A stretch of 64,000 nucleotides of DNA, taken from the NCBI GenBank assembly GCA_963924555.1, contig OZ004584.1:310001-374000 (forward strand). Reading direction: 5' to 3'. Numbering within the stretch: position 1 is the stretch's first letter; each line of letters begins with the position of its first letter. Shown one piece after another: positions 35,338 to 48,500 of this stretch. A model generated the notes under the pieces. That model was given only the letters and a program-made list of their open reading frames with translations, made no database searches and had not been told where the DNA came from. The DNA is from Crambe crambe. Its lineage: Eukaryota > Porifera > Demospongiae > Poecilosclerida > Crambeidae. The position numbers and the translations under genes were made by a program.

Positions 35338-36128
35338 AGCTAGAGCATAATTATGTACACCCCGTACCCAGCTGTTATTTGAAACTGCCGCCAACTGACG
35401 TAACTTAGATGCGCATGCGCATTGATCATTATAAAGAATAACAATGGCGGATATAGTTTCATCGAATTATCAACTGTTTAGGGTTTAGATTGAGAGGAGA
35501 AGGAGAAAGGAAGAGAGGGAAGAGAGTGGTGCCATATTCCCAGAATACCACCGCCAAACATCAGCTGGAGCTCGAAGGAGACAGGTTTGAACTTTGTACT
35601 TTCCCCCTCCACCCACCTTACAGTAGGGCTTTTGAATTTGAAGTAGGACCCGGACAGAGAGCGCCGCTGGGCGTGAATCCCTTCCAGCATTGTAACTGTA
35701 GAGCTAAAGGGCAAAGTATTAAATACATACAACTCCCAAGTGTCCTGATTAGAGCAAAAGGTCACACCTATTCTTCCCTCTCCCTGCCCTGGGCCCCCCA
35801 TACACTCCATCAGCAAGGAAGAAAGCAAAAGCAAGAGGTCACACCCATTCTTTCTTCTCCTCGCCCCAGGCCCCCCATTCATGGAGTGTACAGGTGTGAC
35901 CTCTTGTTCTTGGAGTGTATTGGCGTGGGGCAGGGAGAGGGAAAGAATAAGTGTGACCTCTTGTTCTTGCTTTACTTCCTTGCTGCATCTTTAATCATGA
36001 CACTTGGGAGTGAAGCTTACTTTTGCCTATTTACAAGTAACTGACTTATGCACTCATTATTGTTCCTTTTATTCCTCTCCGCATAGAAGCTTTGAAGTCT
36101 GTGGGATTGTATTGTGAAGGTCAAGGCA
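35338..36128. promoter_or_regulatory. Divergent upstream region of ZCWPW-like and ANKRD28-like genes, with NRF1- and YY1-type motifs
   Basis: TGCGCATGCGCA at 35410-35421 is a perfect NRF1-type palindrome. AACAATGGCGGAT (35439-35451) resembles the YY1/initiator-proximal motif AAnATGGCGGC. Both lie 70-115 bp upstream of the ZCWPW start. The distal half is occupied by the inverted-repeat element at 35732-36011. Function is inferred from motif identity. Confidence 0.4.
35732..36011. mobile_element. 280 bp inverted-repeat element (MITE-like)
   Basis: The ends are ACTCCCAAGTGTC and its reverse complement GACACTTGGGAGT. Inside, AGAGGTCACACC/TATTCTTTCCCTCTCCC blocks recur in inverted orientation, so the whole element can fold back. 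I see no clear target-site duplication. The 184-codon ORF running over it is not supported as a gene. Confidence 0.55.
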
Positions 36129-37493
36129 ATGTTGCATCGCATTTACGATGTGAGTATAGGAAAGATTCAGCACATGTAAGGGCCATTTGCATGCATGTGG
36201 CATGTATTGGCGCTGAGTGTACTGTTAATTAGTGATAGCAGATGGAATGTGTGTTACCCTCAATTTAGTACAGTGTAGCTTCTCCAATCTGGTTGTCTTT
36301 TAAGAGGTGTAAAGTGGATTTGATGAGGTATACTTGGGATTTCAAGAAGTAGAGGTTTATAGTACTTAAGTACCCTATATGAGAGGTGTGTAGTAAACCT
36401 TATGATTTCAACAAAAGTACCCTCTATGAGAGGTGCTATAGTAAACCTTATGATTTCAACAAGTACCCTTTTTTATGAGAGGTGCTATAGTAAACCTTGT
36501 TCACAGGTTCTGGTTGCGGTACTGATGAGACAACTCTCCATTAGGCATGTGGCAACTGATACATTGAGGATGTATCAAGTTTTCCATCTGTAGTTGTTGG
36601 TTTTGAGTCTTTTGTGATGATGTCGTGTGTGTATTCAATAAGTCAACAACAGCATTCCTTAATACTCTGAACATTGCTATTCAAAGGTTAAAATGGTTCC
36701 CTACTAATTGTTATAATACATGCTAAGCAGTCAGTATGTATGCCCTGGCTGTATGTAATATTATGAACTAATGGAAGTTATTTTTGATTATGGTCTTATT
36801 CTTCTGCAGCTTCCTTTGGTGCAGGCGTGCTTTGAGGGAAATGTAGTCCAGCTAACCGAGTTGATTGGTCAGAGAGAAGATGTCAATGCTGTGGTAAGTC
36901 ATTATAGAGTGACTCTTGGCCGGCCCATGTATGTGTGTGTACAGTGACCCATGGGTTTTTGACCCTTTACCATATAGTGATCATGTGACATGCATATCCG
37001 GCCGGCCATAGATTTAGTGACCCTTTACCATATAATGATCATGTGACATGATGACACAGCACTAAATAGGAGGCGTATTTATGTAGTGACCCATGGATTT
37101 TGTGACCCTTTACCATATAGTGATCATGTGACATGATGGCACTAATAATTATGATGATCCTTTACCTAATTGATATGCCTATGGGTGTGTGCAGGACTCA
37201 GAGAAGCGTACTGCTATGCATGCAGCAGCATACTGTGGAGAGACAGAGTGTGTGAGTGCTTTGGTGCAGTCTGGAGCGAAGGTGAGTCCCAAGGACTCCC
37301 AGTGGCTGTCCCCCCTGCACCATGCCGCTGCGAGTGGACACGAGGGCACCGTTAAGGAGCTCATTCGTAACCATGCTGACCTGATGGCCAGGGATAAGAA
37401 TTGGATGACCCCTTTACATTTGGCAGCTTTGAACAACCACATACAGTGCGCTGGTAAGAATTGTTGACAATTGCACAAAAAGGTCATTTTTAA

Positions 37494-37552
<59 letters not shown>

Positions 37553-40500
37553 CTTACAGAGGCATTGATACCTGTGTTGGGTAACTTGGACCTTGGGGAC
37601 CGTTCGGGGAAGACTGCCCTGCACCATGCTGCCTACAATGGTCACCTGGAGATGCTCTCTCTCCTCCAGCTCAAGGGGGCCAACGTCAAGGCCTTGGACA
37701 AGAGGGACAAGACGCCGCTCCACCTTGCTGCCTTCATGGGTGAGGACAATAAAGGCCTATGTGACCACCACCATGTCCCAGCAGCACCTCTCTGCCTCTC
37801 TATTAAGACCACCTCTCTATTAAGACCACCTCTCTATTAAGACCACCTCTCTATTATGACCCCTCTCTATAAAGACCACCTCTCTATTAAGACCACCTCT
37901 CCATGATCTCTCAGTGAGGCCACATCACTATTAAGAAAGTCACTCTTGTCATATTCTAATTCAACTCTCTTAACCTCTCTAAAGAGACCACCTCTATTAA
38001 GAAAGTCACTCTGTCTTATTCTAATCCATCTCTCTTGACCTCTCTAAAGAGACCACCTCCCCTGGCTCATAGTAAGCATGTTTCATTGTGCTACTGTGTG
38101 CCCCAGGTCATCGAGACTGTATCAGCTCTGTGGTTGGGAGTGGGGCCGACGTCAATGCTAAGGATAAGAAGCACTACACCCCCCTCCATTCAGCTGCCGC
38201 CGGAGGGCAGTCCCACGCCGTCAAGCTCTTGCTGGAACTAGGGGCAGATGTAAGTCCTCCCCCCAGGGCTAAGTACTACAGCTGAAGCATGTATATACTC
38301 CCTCCCTCCCTCCTTCCCTCCCCCTCCACTCTCTCCTCTCCCCTCCTCCTCCCCCTCTCGTCCTCACCCTCCCCTTCCTCTCCCCCTCCTCTCCCCCTCC
38401 CCCCTCCTCCCCCCCTCCTCCCCCTTCTCCCCTCTCCCCCCTCCTATCTCTCCTTCTCCAGCCTAATGCAGTGAACGTCCATGGGTGCACTCCCTTGCAC
38501 GTGGCCTGCAACAATGGACAAGACATCGTGGTGGACATCCTCCTCCAGTACAAGGTCTCCCTCAATGCCCTTAATAACAAGGGGCAGACCCCCCTCCATT
38601 ACGCTGCCTTCTCCCACCACGGAGCACTGTGCATGGAACTCCTCGTTAAGGCAGGGGCTGACCCCAACATCCAGGACTTGGATGGGAGGACTCCACTCCA
38701 CATGACTGCTCTTCATGGGTTTTATCTGCGCACAGAAACTCTTATCAGTCACGGTATGTATGTGTATCCATGGTTTCAATACAGTATGCTAGAGTATAAG
38801 CCTATTTGATCATTCGCTATAAATATCTGCTCAATTCTTGACCAAATTTCACATTTAAAACACCGATCACCCACTCACTCTATGAGCTTCATGAAAATTT
38901 GAAATTTAGTTGAGAATTGAGTAGTTTATAATGAATGACCAAAGGATCGAGTGAACACAAAATTAATAGACTTTAGTTATATCTCTGTACAAGTGCCACA
39001 TACAGGGTGGCCTGTCCTGCATTATAAATAGGAAAACACTGAAAAAACTGCATAGGTATCATGTGTACTCCATAAAGTAGAGTTCACGGTAGTGCGAAAT
39101 GACATGGCAAATCCTCTGAGCATGCTCAATATTCATAGATGTAGTTCATCTGCACATTTAGACGTATCTTTTCAAGGGTTAATTAGCTGGAATGTGAAGT
39201 TCATGTGATTATTGCATTTTGAGCTAAAATGGAGTTCGTTTTGGTGTAGAGTTTTTTTATGGTGGTTCATAAGGAAATTGATTGAGGAAAGGTCTAATAG
39301 CCATCTTCTCATTGGCATCAATGTAGTAATCCGCCTCCATTGCTCCACTGCTCTGTCGTCTAAGTTTTGACTTCCACTCCAGATACACAAAGATGAGGAT
39401 CTTGCTGTCTGGTCTTCTTCTTTCCCACTGTGGATACACATAATCAGTTAGATTCTCATTCAAATATCTTTCATGAGGTTTGAGATAGATATAATTTATC
39501 TCTCCCTCCCCTCCTTTTGCTGTCTCTTCACAATACCAATAAGGAAGGTCATTTAAATGTCTTTCTGGAGGAGTCGGGCATACACGAGAAGCTCTCTTCT
39601 TCCTCCCTTGCTCTGTTTCTTGGAAGCAACGGGAGAAGAATTCGTCGATGATGTAAGGCAAATACCAGAGCCAAATGCACTGGATGATGCGATAGATTGT
39701 GTCGACTGTGAAGAGAATTTTTGTGTTGTTGTCCCAGTGGTTGCGAGATTTGACGAACCCTGTGAGGAAGATGGCTTGGATGGTCATTACGATGTTGGAG
39801 AAAGTCAGGCGGTGGATTTTCTTTGTCATGGCACGTTCAGGAGATTGTGTCACACACTTAAAATGGCATAACCCTGTAAAAAAACAACAAAAACAACAAC
39901 AAATAAATAAATAAATAAATAAATAAATACCCATACTTTATAGTGGGAAGTTTTTGTAGGTAATTAAGCAAGTGTTAATCATATAAACTCCCAAAGCTGC
40001 TGTGATAAACTCTTTAAGTGTATTCTAGTCCAAGATCCAATTGGATCTTTAAACTCACATTGAACTAAGATCCTCAAGTTCTTAGCGATAGCAGCTGCAT
40101 AGAAGTAAATGTAGACGTTTCTCTCTTGCGTGAACATCTTGGCAGACGTCCACACACATGTGCTGTACTGGCTCATCAAGTAACTTGAAACGCAACCAAA
40201 TACTGCCAACATTCCATACAGGAAGAAACGAGACTTTCTACTCAACTGCTTCCTTGGCCATATTTGTGTTATCAGCTGCATAAAATCGATACAGGACCTG
40301 AACTCGAATATTGCAGATGCGATCCATGCAGCTACACTATGGATAAGGAAGTTCTTGATGTCATCTTGATTTCCGTTCATGGCCCAGTCTGGATTTTGGA
40401 GTAGTTTTAACGATCTGTGTATTGTACCATAGAGGATCGTTGATGCAGTCAATATGTCCATGAACCACTGGATGGAAGACGGTCTGCCCTTTCTTCTCGT

Positions 40501-43500
40501 TACTACTGCAATCATTACAATCACGACCAAGTTGAATTCGATTCGGATGAAAACTGAAAGAAAAGAAAAATTGAACAATAAAACCTAAAGTAAAAACACT
40601 GGTTTTGGAGAGGGAGAGATGATTTACCCTTCAAAATTTTATCTGTGAAACTGATTCTCACCTGAAGTATCATAATTGACAGTAGCCATGATGCTCTCTA
40701 ACTCCTGGCTGGCCTTTTAAACTGAAGTGATCATTCTGTTTTTATGACCTCTATAAATTGATTTTTAGTGTGGAAGTTGTGCATGCATCATGGGTGTGGC
40801 ACCCTAAATGCTGTTTTTTTGTTCAAGTAGAGGGAACTTTGACCCCAAATCCTTAATTGAGGGTTACATCGTTATTCACAGCTATTGAACATGTACTGAA
40901 CCTCTATAGATTTTGATTTTTAGTGTGGAAGTTGTGCATGCATCATGGGTGTGGTCTGAGAGGTCAAAAAAAGAATATCTGCACCCTAAATGCTGTTTTT
41001 GTTCAAGTAGAGGGAACTTTGACCCCAAGTCCTTAATTAAGGGTTACGTAATAATTTATCAGTTATTCACAGCTATTGAACATCTGGTTGAAATTCACAT
41101 ATACACAGGTAGTAATTTTTTTTTTCTTGGCTTTAAAGTGTGAACCACAAAATACACTTCCAATTATGAATAATACATACATTTTTGCCCATTTGATCCT
41201 CAAACTCATGACCATTGGTCAAGTCAGCAGCAGTGTGTGATGATGGTGAATGATAAATTTCACTAAAGGAATTTCCGCTATCTATAGAATGTCTAATGTT
41301 CATGGAGGTTCACATGGGATCAAAAAGCAAGTAACGAAAGTCCTGATGTAGGATTGTTCAGGATCATCTTGTAATGGCCTCCTTGCTTCCTCCATCAGTG
41401 CACCCAGTTTTTCACAATGGTAGCAGCAACCAAACTCCTGCTCGGCTACCTCAAATTGCTGCTGGGCGATGTTTTCGTTTTCCTCGTTCATTAACTTCCA
41501 CTCACAATACACAGACTCGACAGGGAGTTGGCTTTTTTCTGGTTTCATGAATACATACTCAATAGGGAGCTGGCTGTTTTCTGGTTTTATGAATACTTGT
41601 GTCGATCCACCCATTCTCCCTTGTGCTGTCTCTTGACGATACTGACGTGGAAACAGAAGATTGTGAAAATAAGATACATACGGTAAAAACCAGAACCAAA
41701 GACACTGGCAGATTCGATAGATGATGTCAATACATAAGAGAAGCCTCCAAATGTCGTCCCAGTGGTCACCTGACCTTGTGAACCCTGTGAGGTAGACGGC
41801 TTGGATGGTCATTATGGTGTTGGAGAAGGCCAGGCGGTGGATCTGCTGCACCGTCTCGGGTGTGGGGAACTGTAGCACACATTTGAAGAGACACACCCCT
41901 ATAGGTCAAAGATCAATAATCACTACCATATACAATTGATGTTAAGGCTCAATGGTGTATTGTCTCTTGCTCACCTTGAAATATGATTCTCAAATTCTTA
42001 GCAGCAGCAGCTGCAACAAAGTAGAAATAGACATTGCTCTCCCGAGTGTATTCCTTGAAGGACATGAGCACGGAGTAGCTGTACCAAAGCATTATACAGC
42101 TTGAAATGCCGTTGAATAGCAACAAGCCAGTGGAGAGTAAGACTTGGGATATTTTAGTGAGGCAATTGATGTTCCATTCTTGTTTTATAAGGCATATAAA
42201 GTCGATGCAGGTTCTAAATTCAAGAATGGCTGATGCAACCCAAGCTGCTAAGTTATAGATCAGAAAGTCGTCGATGTCATAACGATTCCCATGTGGTGTC
42301 CAATCAGAGTTCTCACGTAGCTTGGATCGTCTGTAGGCAGTGGTGTAGATAATGTAGGAGGCGGCCATGATGTCAATGAACCACTGCACCGTTTTCAGCC
42401 TTTGGGTTCTTCTTGTGATTGCTGTGGCCATCATAACCGCAACTATGTTGAATTCTGGTTTTAAGAAGATCTCACCTGCAATAAAATAAATAATAAAAGC
42501 TTGTTAGCTTGTTAGAATACGTTTCATACCCTCCTTTCAAGGTATGCATCAGAGAGAAGGAGAGAGAGAGAGAGAGATTATGATATAGCAGCTAGTGATT
42601 GTGAAGCTGCTCATAAATCAGCCAATCTCACTAAGCATAATCAGTGAAGAATAGCAATACTAAACATCAAGATTTCCACAGCCTTTTGTTACAATCATTC
42701 CACCCTGTGATTAGATATACAAGCTTAGTAATACTACACTGTTTCAAGTCTGCACTGACTATTATTTCATGCGGATTTCACTGTTTGTAAAAAAGAAGTC
42801 GGCTATTATTGCTCTGGGAAAATGTTTGGATAGCAAGCTAAGCATTTACCTGAAACTGTGTTGTAATTTATGGTAGCTATCTTTCAGTCTTTCTTTTCAT
42901 ATGAGCTCTGAATTGTTTTTGCCCTGTATGATTATATAGGCATTATATTTGTATGGTAAGGTATTCATTATAAGATATTGTGCAATGTGTCGTGTTTATT
43001 GAAAGGTCTAACTATATTCATAATCATAATATACGTCAATCTGTGACCCGTGACTACACACAATAATTGACAAGGACCATCTGATTTTATCGAGTGTCTG
43101 CTGTATTTAGGTCTTGAATTATACATAGTTGGCATTTCATAATCAGCAGGTGAAAATTATTGTATGCATAAGTGCATAGTGAATAATCAGAGTGTAACTG
43201 TTCAAAATGGTAGTTTTCTGCTGTACGGTATACATAGGATGTATGTATGTATATATGCATCACCCTGTCTAAAGGATGTTACAATGGTTCATAAATCCAA
43301 GAGTATGAGACAAAAGTTTGGTTGTATGGCTTGTGGTCTTGATCATCGTGCATTCCTTTGTGTTGTGAAGCCAGATTTCCGCAATCGTTACAGACACTGT
43401 AATTGCAGTGATGACCATCACGAGCTTCTTCAGAGAATTTCCACTTTTTATCTTCATCTTTTCTATTTTCAGCTTCGCTAGGATCATCCTGCAAAGCTAT

Positions 43501-45514
43501 CGTTTCATGTGTTTCTTTTGGTGTTTCTTTATCAACTTCATCTTCTGTATCTTCTTTGTTGTTTGGAGGAGGGAAGGGGAACCAGGGGAGGAAGTGTTGG
43601 ATAACGCGACGAATCTTGTCGGTAATAAGATCCATCTTGTTGGTAGCGAAGAGAACTTCGCTCCACAACCAGAGGCATTGGTAAAGACGAAAACAAATAT
43701 CGATACAGAAGAGCAGGAGCATTACAGTGTCCCAACAGTTGTTTGATTTGATGAAGCTGGTCAGGTAGGCAGCTTGGATGATCATTATCATATTAGAGAA
43801 AGCCAGGCGAAAAATCTGGTGATTGTACTGGGGGAATCTTGTCAGACATTTGAGAAGACACATTCCTGTGTGATATAGTATAAATTCCAAGACTGCTATA
43901 ATGATATTCATAGCTTTTCTTTCTGTATTGTGTAATGCACAGTGAGGACATGTTTCCTATTTCCCATACAAAAGGATCTATCTACCCCACACTCAGTCCC
44001 TTGTGTTGAAAGGATCAAAACCGTCATCCAATGGATATGTGCGTACTTAATACATGACAGATTCTCACCTTGGAGAACAATTCTCAGGTTTTTTGCTGCA
44101 GCAGCTGCATAGAAGTAGAGATAGACATTACTTTCCTGGGTGAATCTCTCGAAGGATGCAAGAACAGAGTGGCTGTACTGACACATCAAGTAGCTGGAAA
44201 CACAGGTTAGCACCAGCATTCCAAGGTACAACCCTTGTGAGCGTGTAGTTGAAGGAGACTTTGGCCATTGCTGTAGGAATATTAATCCAAGATCAATGCA
44301 AGTCCTAAACTCGAGAATAGCCGATGCTATCCATGCTGCTAAACTGTGAATCAGAAAATCGTTGATGTCGTTCCAATTTCCATGTGTTATCAAGTTTGGA
44401 TTTTGAAGCATCTTGAATCTTTTATAGCACGTGCTATAAATGATGAATGAAGCAGCTGTGACATCAATGAACCAATGAATAATAGCCAGTCTGGATGTTT
44501 TCTTCATTATGGCTGTGACCATAATGACTGCAACCAGGTTGAATTCCAGTCGCAAAAAAACATTGTCTATAAAAGGAGTTAATTGAAACAGTTAGTCATC
44601 AGCATCAGCACTTTGATCTAGGGCAGTCAAGCACTGATTTGGTTATAGATCACTATTAGGCCCTTTTTCCCCTTCTCATAAATGTCATTTTTGAGAAGGG
44701 AAAAAAAGGGCCTGTATTTCATTTTTGAGAAGGGCCTAGCAGCTAGACTAAGATTACTAAGTCTTGTGGCTACACTTGAAATTTTTATTTTTTACCTGAA
44801 ACAAGCAGAAAGTGAGTAGTAGCCATTGAAATTCAACTTTGTCTTCTCACACCTTTTCTTTCAGCTAAAGATTATCAACTGAAGTCTGCAGGCCGTTTTA
44901 AGTTATTTTTTGATTCATTGTCATGTGATATGTTAATGTTATGACTGAGAATTCCACTACCATATATGTGCTAATATAATCATGTATAATTTTAAACAAT
45001 CATGATCATTGATATGTCGTTATACTATACCAAACATGTAACATGCAGTGTCTGAACACATACTAAAGAAAAGCATAATTTCATTTCATGCATACTTTGT
45101 AAGACACTGGTTACTATGGACTTGACTTTCTTACACATGAATTTACTATATGCCATTGTATGGCAGTACAGTAACATGCTGGATTTGTATTCATGCACCA
45201 ATGACATAGGATATATTACACGTGTAATGTTGTTTTATAATATTGTTTGTTTATTTTCTGACTTTCACTTTCTGTTTTCTTGTCCTCAGGTGCTCGTGTG
45301 GATGTTGAGGACAAGCAGAAGAACACGGCCCTGCACATTGCCGCCCGTCATGGCCACACTTCCGTGACCAAGACCCTGGCCTGCAATGGAGCCAACCTGA
45401 TGCGCAGGGGGGCCGGGGGGATGCTCCCCATCCACATGGCTTGTCTCAGTGGGTACTCCGACTGCGTGGAGACTCTCATCCCCACCAGTAAGTGGGAGGG
45501 GCAACTGTGCTGTT

Positions 45515-45545
<31 letters not shown>

Positions 45546-48500
45546 TTATAATTCTAAGTTCTAAACTTAAATGATATAATTATGTAGGAAGGGCAGTTTT
45601 ATTCCCTTCACCTACTTATCTGCAGATCACAACCTTCTCTCTGAGGTGGACAGCGACAACAGGACCTGTCTTCATGCAGCTGCTTGTGGAGGGTAAGTCA
45701 CATACAGAACTTTGATTAAACTCATGATGGGTGGGAATATACTGTTGTTGTTGTTGTTGTTGTTATTGTTGTTACTATAGTTTTATCCCCCCTCCCCCCT
45801 CCTCTCCATAGCAATATTGAGTGTGTGGATCTGATGGTTGGTATAGGCTGTGACATCAACGCTCGGGACAACTTGGGACGCACCCCTCTCCACTATGCCT
45901 CAGCCACTGCCCAGTACCAGTGTGTCCTCTCCCTGGTGGCTAATGGAGCTTCCCTCACTCAGTGCGACAAACTGAACCGCACCCCTCTACACTATGCTGC
46001 CGCTGCTGATAGTGATGCCAAGTTAGTGGGTGGGCTCTATTTAGAGTAAATAGGTGTTATTAAGTCAGTACATGAATCACACTCCTCTATGCTGCCACTG
46101 CCGATAGTGATGCCAAGTTAGTGGGTGGGCTCTATTTAGAGTAAATATGATGTTATTAAGAAGTGAGATTAGAGAAGATCTTTTACACTTTTACAGTATG
46201 ATTTTCTTTCTCCTTACACTTTCCCCCCCATCCCTCCTTTCCCATCCTTTAGCTGTGTGACCCACCTCCTGCGTAATCTGAGTGGAAGTTCTCCCTTCAC
46301 CGTGGACAGTTCAGGGTTCACCCCTCTCCACTATGCAGCTTCTTATGGCCACAAGATGGCCATCCAGATGGTAAGCATAATGTAATATGCATGTCTTCTC
46401 TGATCTTACCTTCCTTATTCGTAGCTTTTGGACTATGCACCAGAAGACACTCTTTCAACAGTTGCTGCAGATACAAAGACCACTCCCCTTCATCTTGCAG
46501 TAAGTCCCTGATTATCAGACACTTCATCATCATGTGACCATCATGTGACCATCAACCTCTTTTTCAGGCATTCCATGGACATTTTGGTGTTCTTGAAGAA
46601 CTGCTGTACAAGTATCAAGTGTACATTGACGTCAAAGATGAGAAGGGTCGTACCCCATTGGACTTGGCTGCTTACCATGGACACAAGTAAGAGACAAAAC
46701 AAGATAAAGGGATCATCCAAAGTGATACAGGGATCATTTGAACAATAGTTTTCTCTTTTCTTTGCCTTGACTTTATCACATAGCCTTGTTGGTTTCTTCT
46801 TGTAGGGACATTGTCGAGTTCCTGTTGAATAACAGTGCTTCCCTGTTGGTGCACGACGTGGTGACCAAGCGCACCCCCTTCCACGCTGCCGCTGGAAATG
46901 GACACACGGAGGCCGTCAGTGTCATGCTCAGGAATGTTACAAACTCCACCCACATTGATTGCGTTGATGTCTTTGGGAGGTGTGTCTGGGGAGGGAGTGG
47001 TTGGTGGCATTTATGTGGGGAGGGCTTTTATTAATGAAATGAGATATATATACTGCAGAAGTTATCTTTGTTTGTTTGTTTGTTTGTTTGTTTGTTTATT
47101 TGTTTGTTTATAGAACTCCCCTGATGCTGGCAGTGACTTCGGGGCATAATGAAGTGGCACAGTTGCTGGTGGACCATGGGGCACAGGTGGACTGCACGGA
47201 CAAGAACCTCCGCACGGCCCTTCATCGTGCTGTAAGTGACATACCTTTCCTCACTCTGGAAGGGACACCAGGAACCAATTACTCCATTCTTCTTCCTCTT
47301 TATGTCTCCCCCTCCCCCCCCCCCCCCCCCCCCCCTTCCTTCATCCTTACCTCTCCCCCTTCCCCCTCTCCTCCCCCTTCCCCATCTCCTCCCCTCCTCT
47401 CCCTTCCCCCCTCCTCTCCTCCCCTCCCCCTTCCCTTCACCCCTCCCCTCTCCCACCCCCCCCTCTCAGGTTGCTAATGGTCACGAGGAGTGTGTAGAGG
47501 TGCTACTGATGGCTCGAGCTGACCCCACCCTCAGGGACAAGCAGGGTTGTACCCCTGTCCACTTTGCAGCCTCCTGCGGGCATGCCAACATGCTGGAGCT
47601 CCTTCTCCAGTACGGAGGATCTGCCTCCATTCCAGACAAACATGGGTACACACCCATCCACAAAGCAACCAACAACGGCCATGATAAGTGTCTAGAAGTC
47701 CTATTAGAGGTAAGTGGGCATGGCTTGATGGGTGTGGCTTGGATTGGATTCTAATTTATTTCATTCCTGTTCTTTGTTCTTTAGCGTGATGGAGATTATA
47801 CTGCAGGGAATCCCTTTTCTCCACTTCATTGTGCCATGTAAGTCCATCAGTGCATAATCAACGTTTGTGGGGTTAAATTTTCACATGTGACTGTGTGTAT
47901 TAAAACATGAAATTCATGAAAAATTCTACCCAACCATAGTACAGATTGTTCCGATTTTGTTCCTAATTAAGCCTTAAAAATTTGAATATGCATGGATATT
48001 TGTCAGGAGTTCTTGTCAAAAATGTTGGCAGCAGGAGCACTGTTGTTAATTATTATTCTTTACCACCCAGTATTAATGATCACGAGGTATGTGCCGAACT
48101 GCTCCTGGAGCGGATGAATACACAGGAAGTGAACTCCAAGGACAGGAAAGGAAGGAACGTGGTCCACGCATCTGCCTTTGGCAACAGCGGAGAGTGCTTG
48201 CAGCTGCTCTTGAAGAAAGGGGTGGAGATATCTGAGGTTGATGATCAGGGGCAGACCCCTCTCATGGTGGCCGCAAAACATGGCCACACTACTGTAGTAG
48301 GTGAGTCACTGGGGATTAGCATATTATGTGACAATTACATAATATTCACATGATACCATTGAATAAATATTGGGTAGTCATGTGATCTTCTCTCCATCCT
48401 TCTGCAGGGGTGGAGTCTTAGGTCAGGTATGGGGGTATTTACCTGACCACTTTTTAGTGACCTTCTACACAGCAAATGCTGAAATCTCCCCCAGAATGCA

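Noticed and set aside
35490..36044. 184-codon plus-strand ORF upstream of the ANKRD start
   Set aside because: It runs through the 35732-36011 inverted-repeat element and has no domain-like composition or supported splice continuation.
39557..39914. Two plus-strand ORFs inside nested gene A
   Set aside because: Shadows of nested gene A exon 3; no homology and wrong strand relative to its paralogues.
43408..43746. 112-codon plus-strand ORF with aromatic-rich sequence
   Set aside because: Antisense of nested gene C exon 3; the minus frame matches paralogues A and B.
47031..47477. Gly/Arg-rich and Pro-rich ORFs of ~130-140 codons
   Set aside because: They read through the poly-C/CT tract before the ANKRD exon at 47470 and are compositional.
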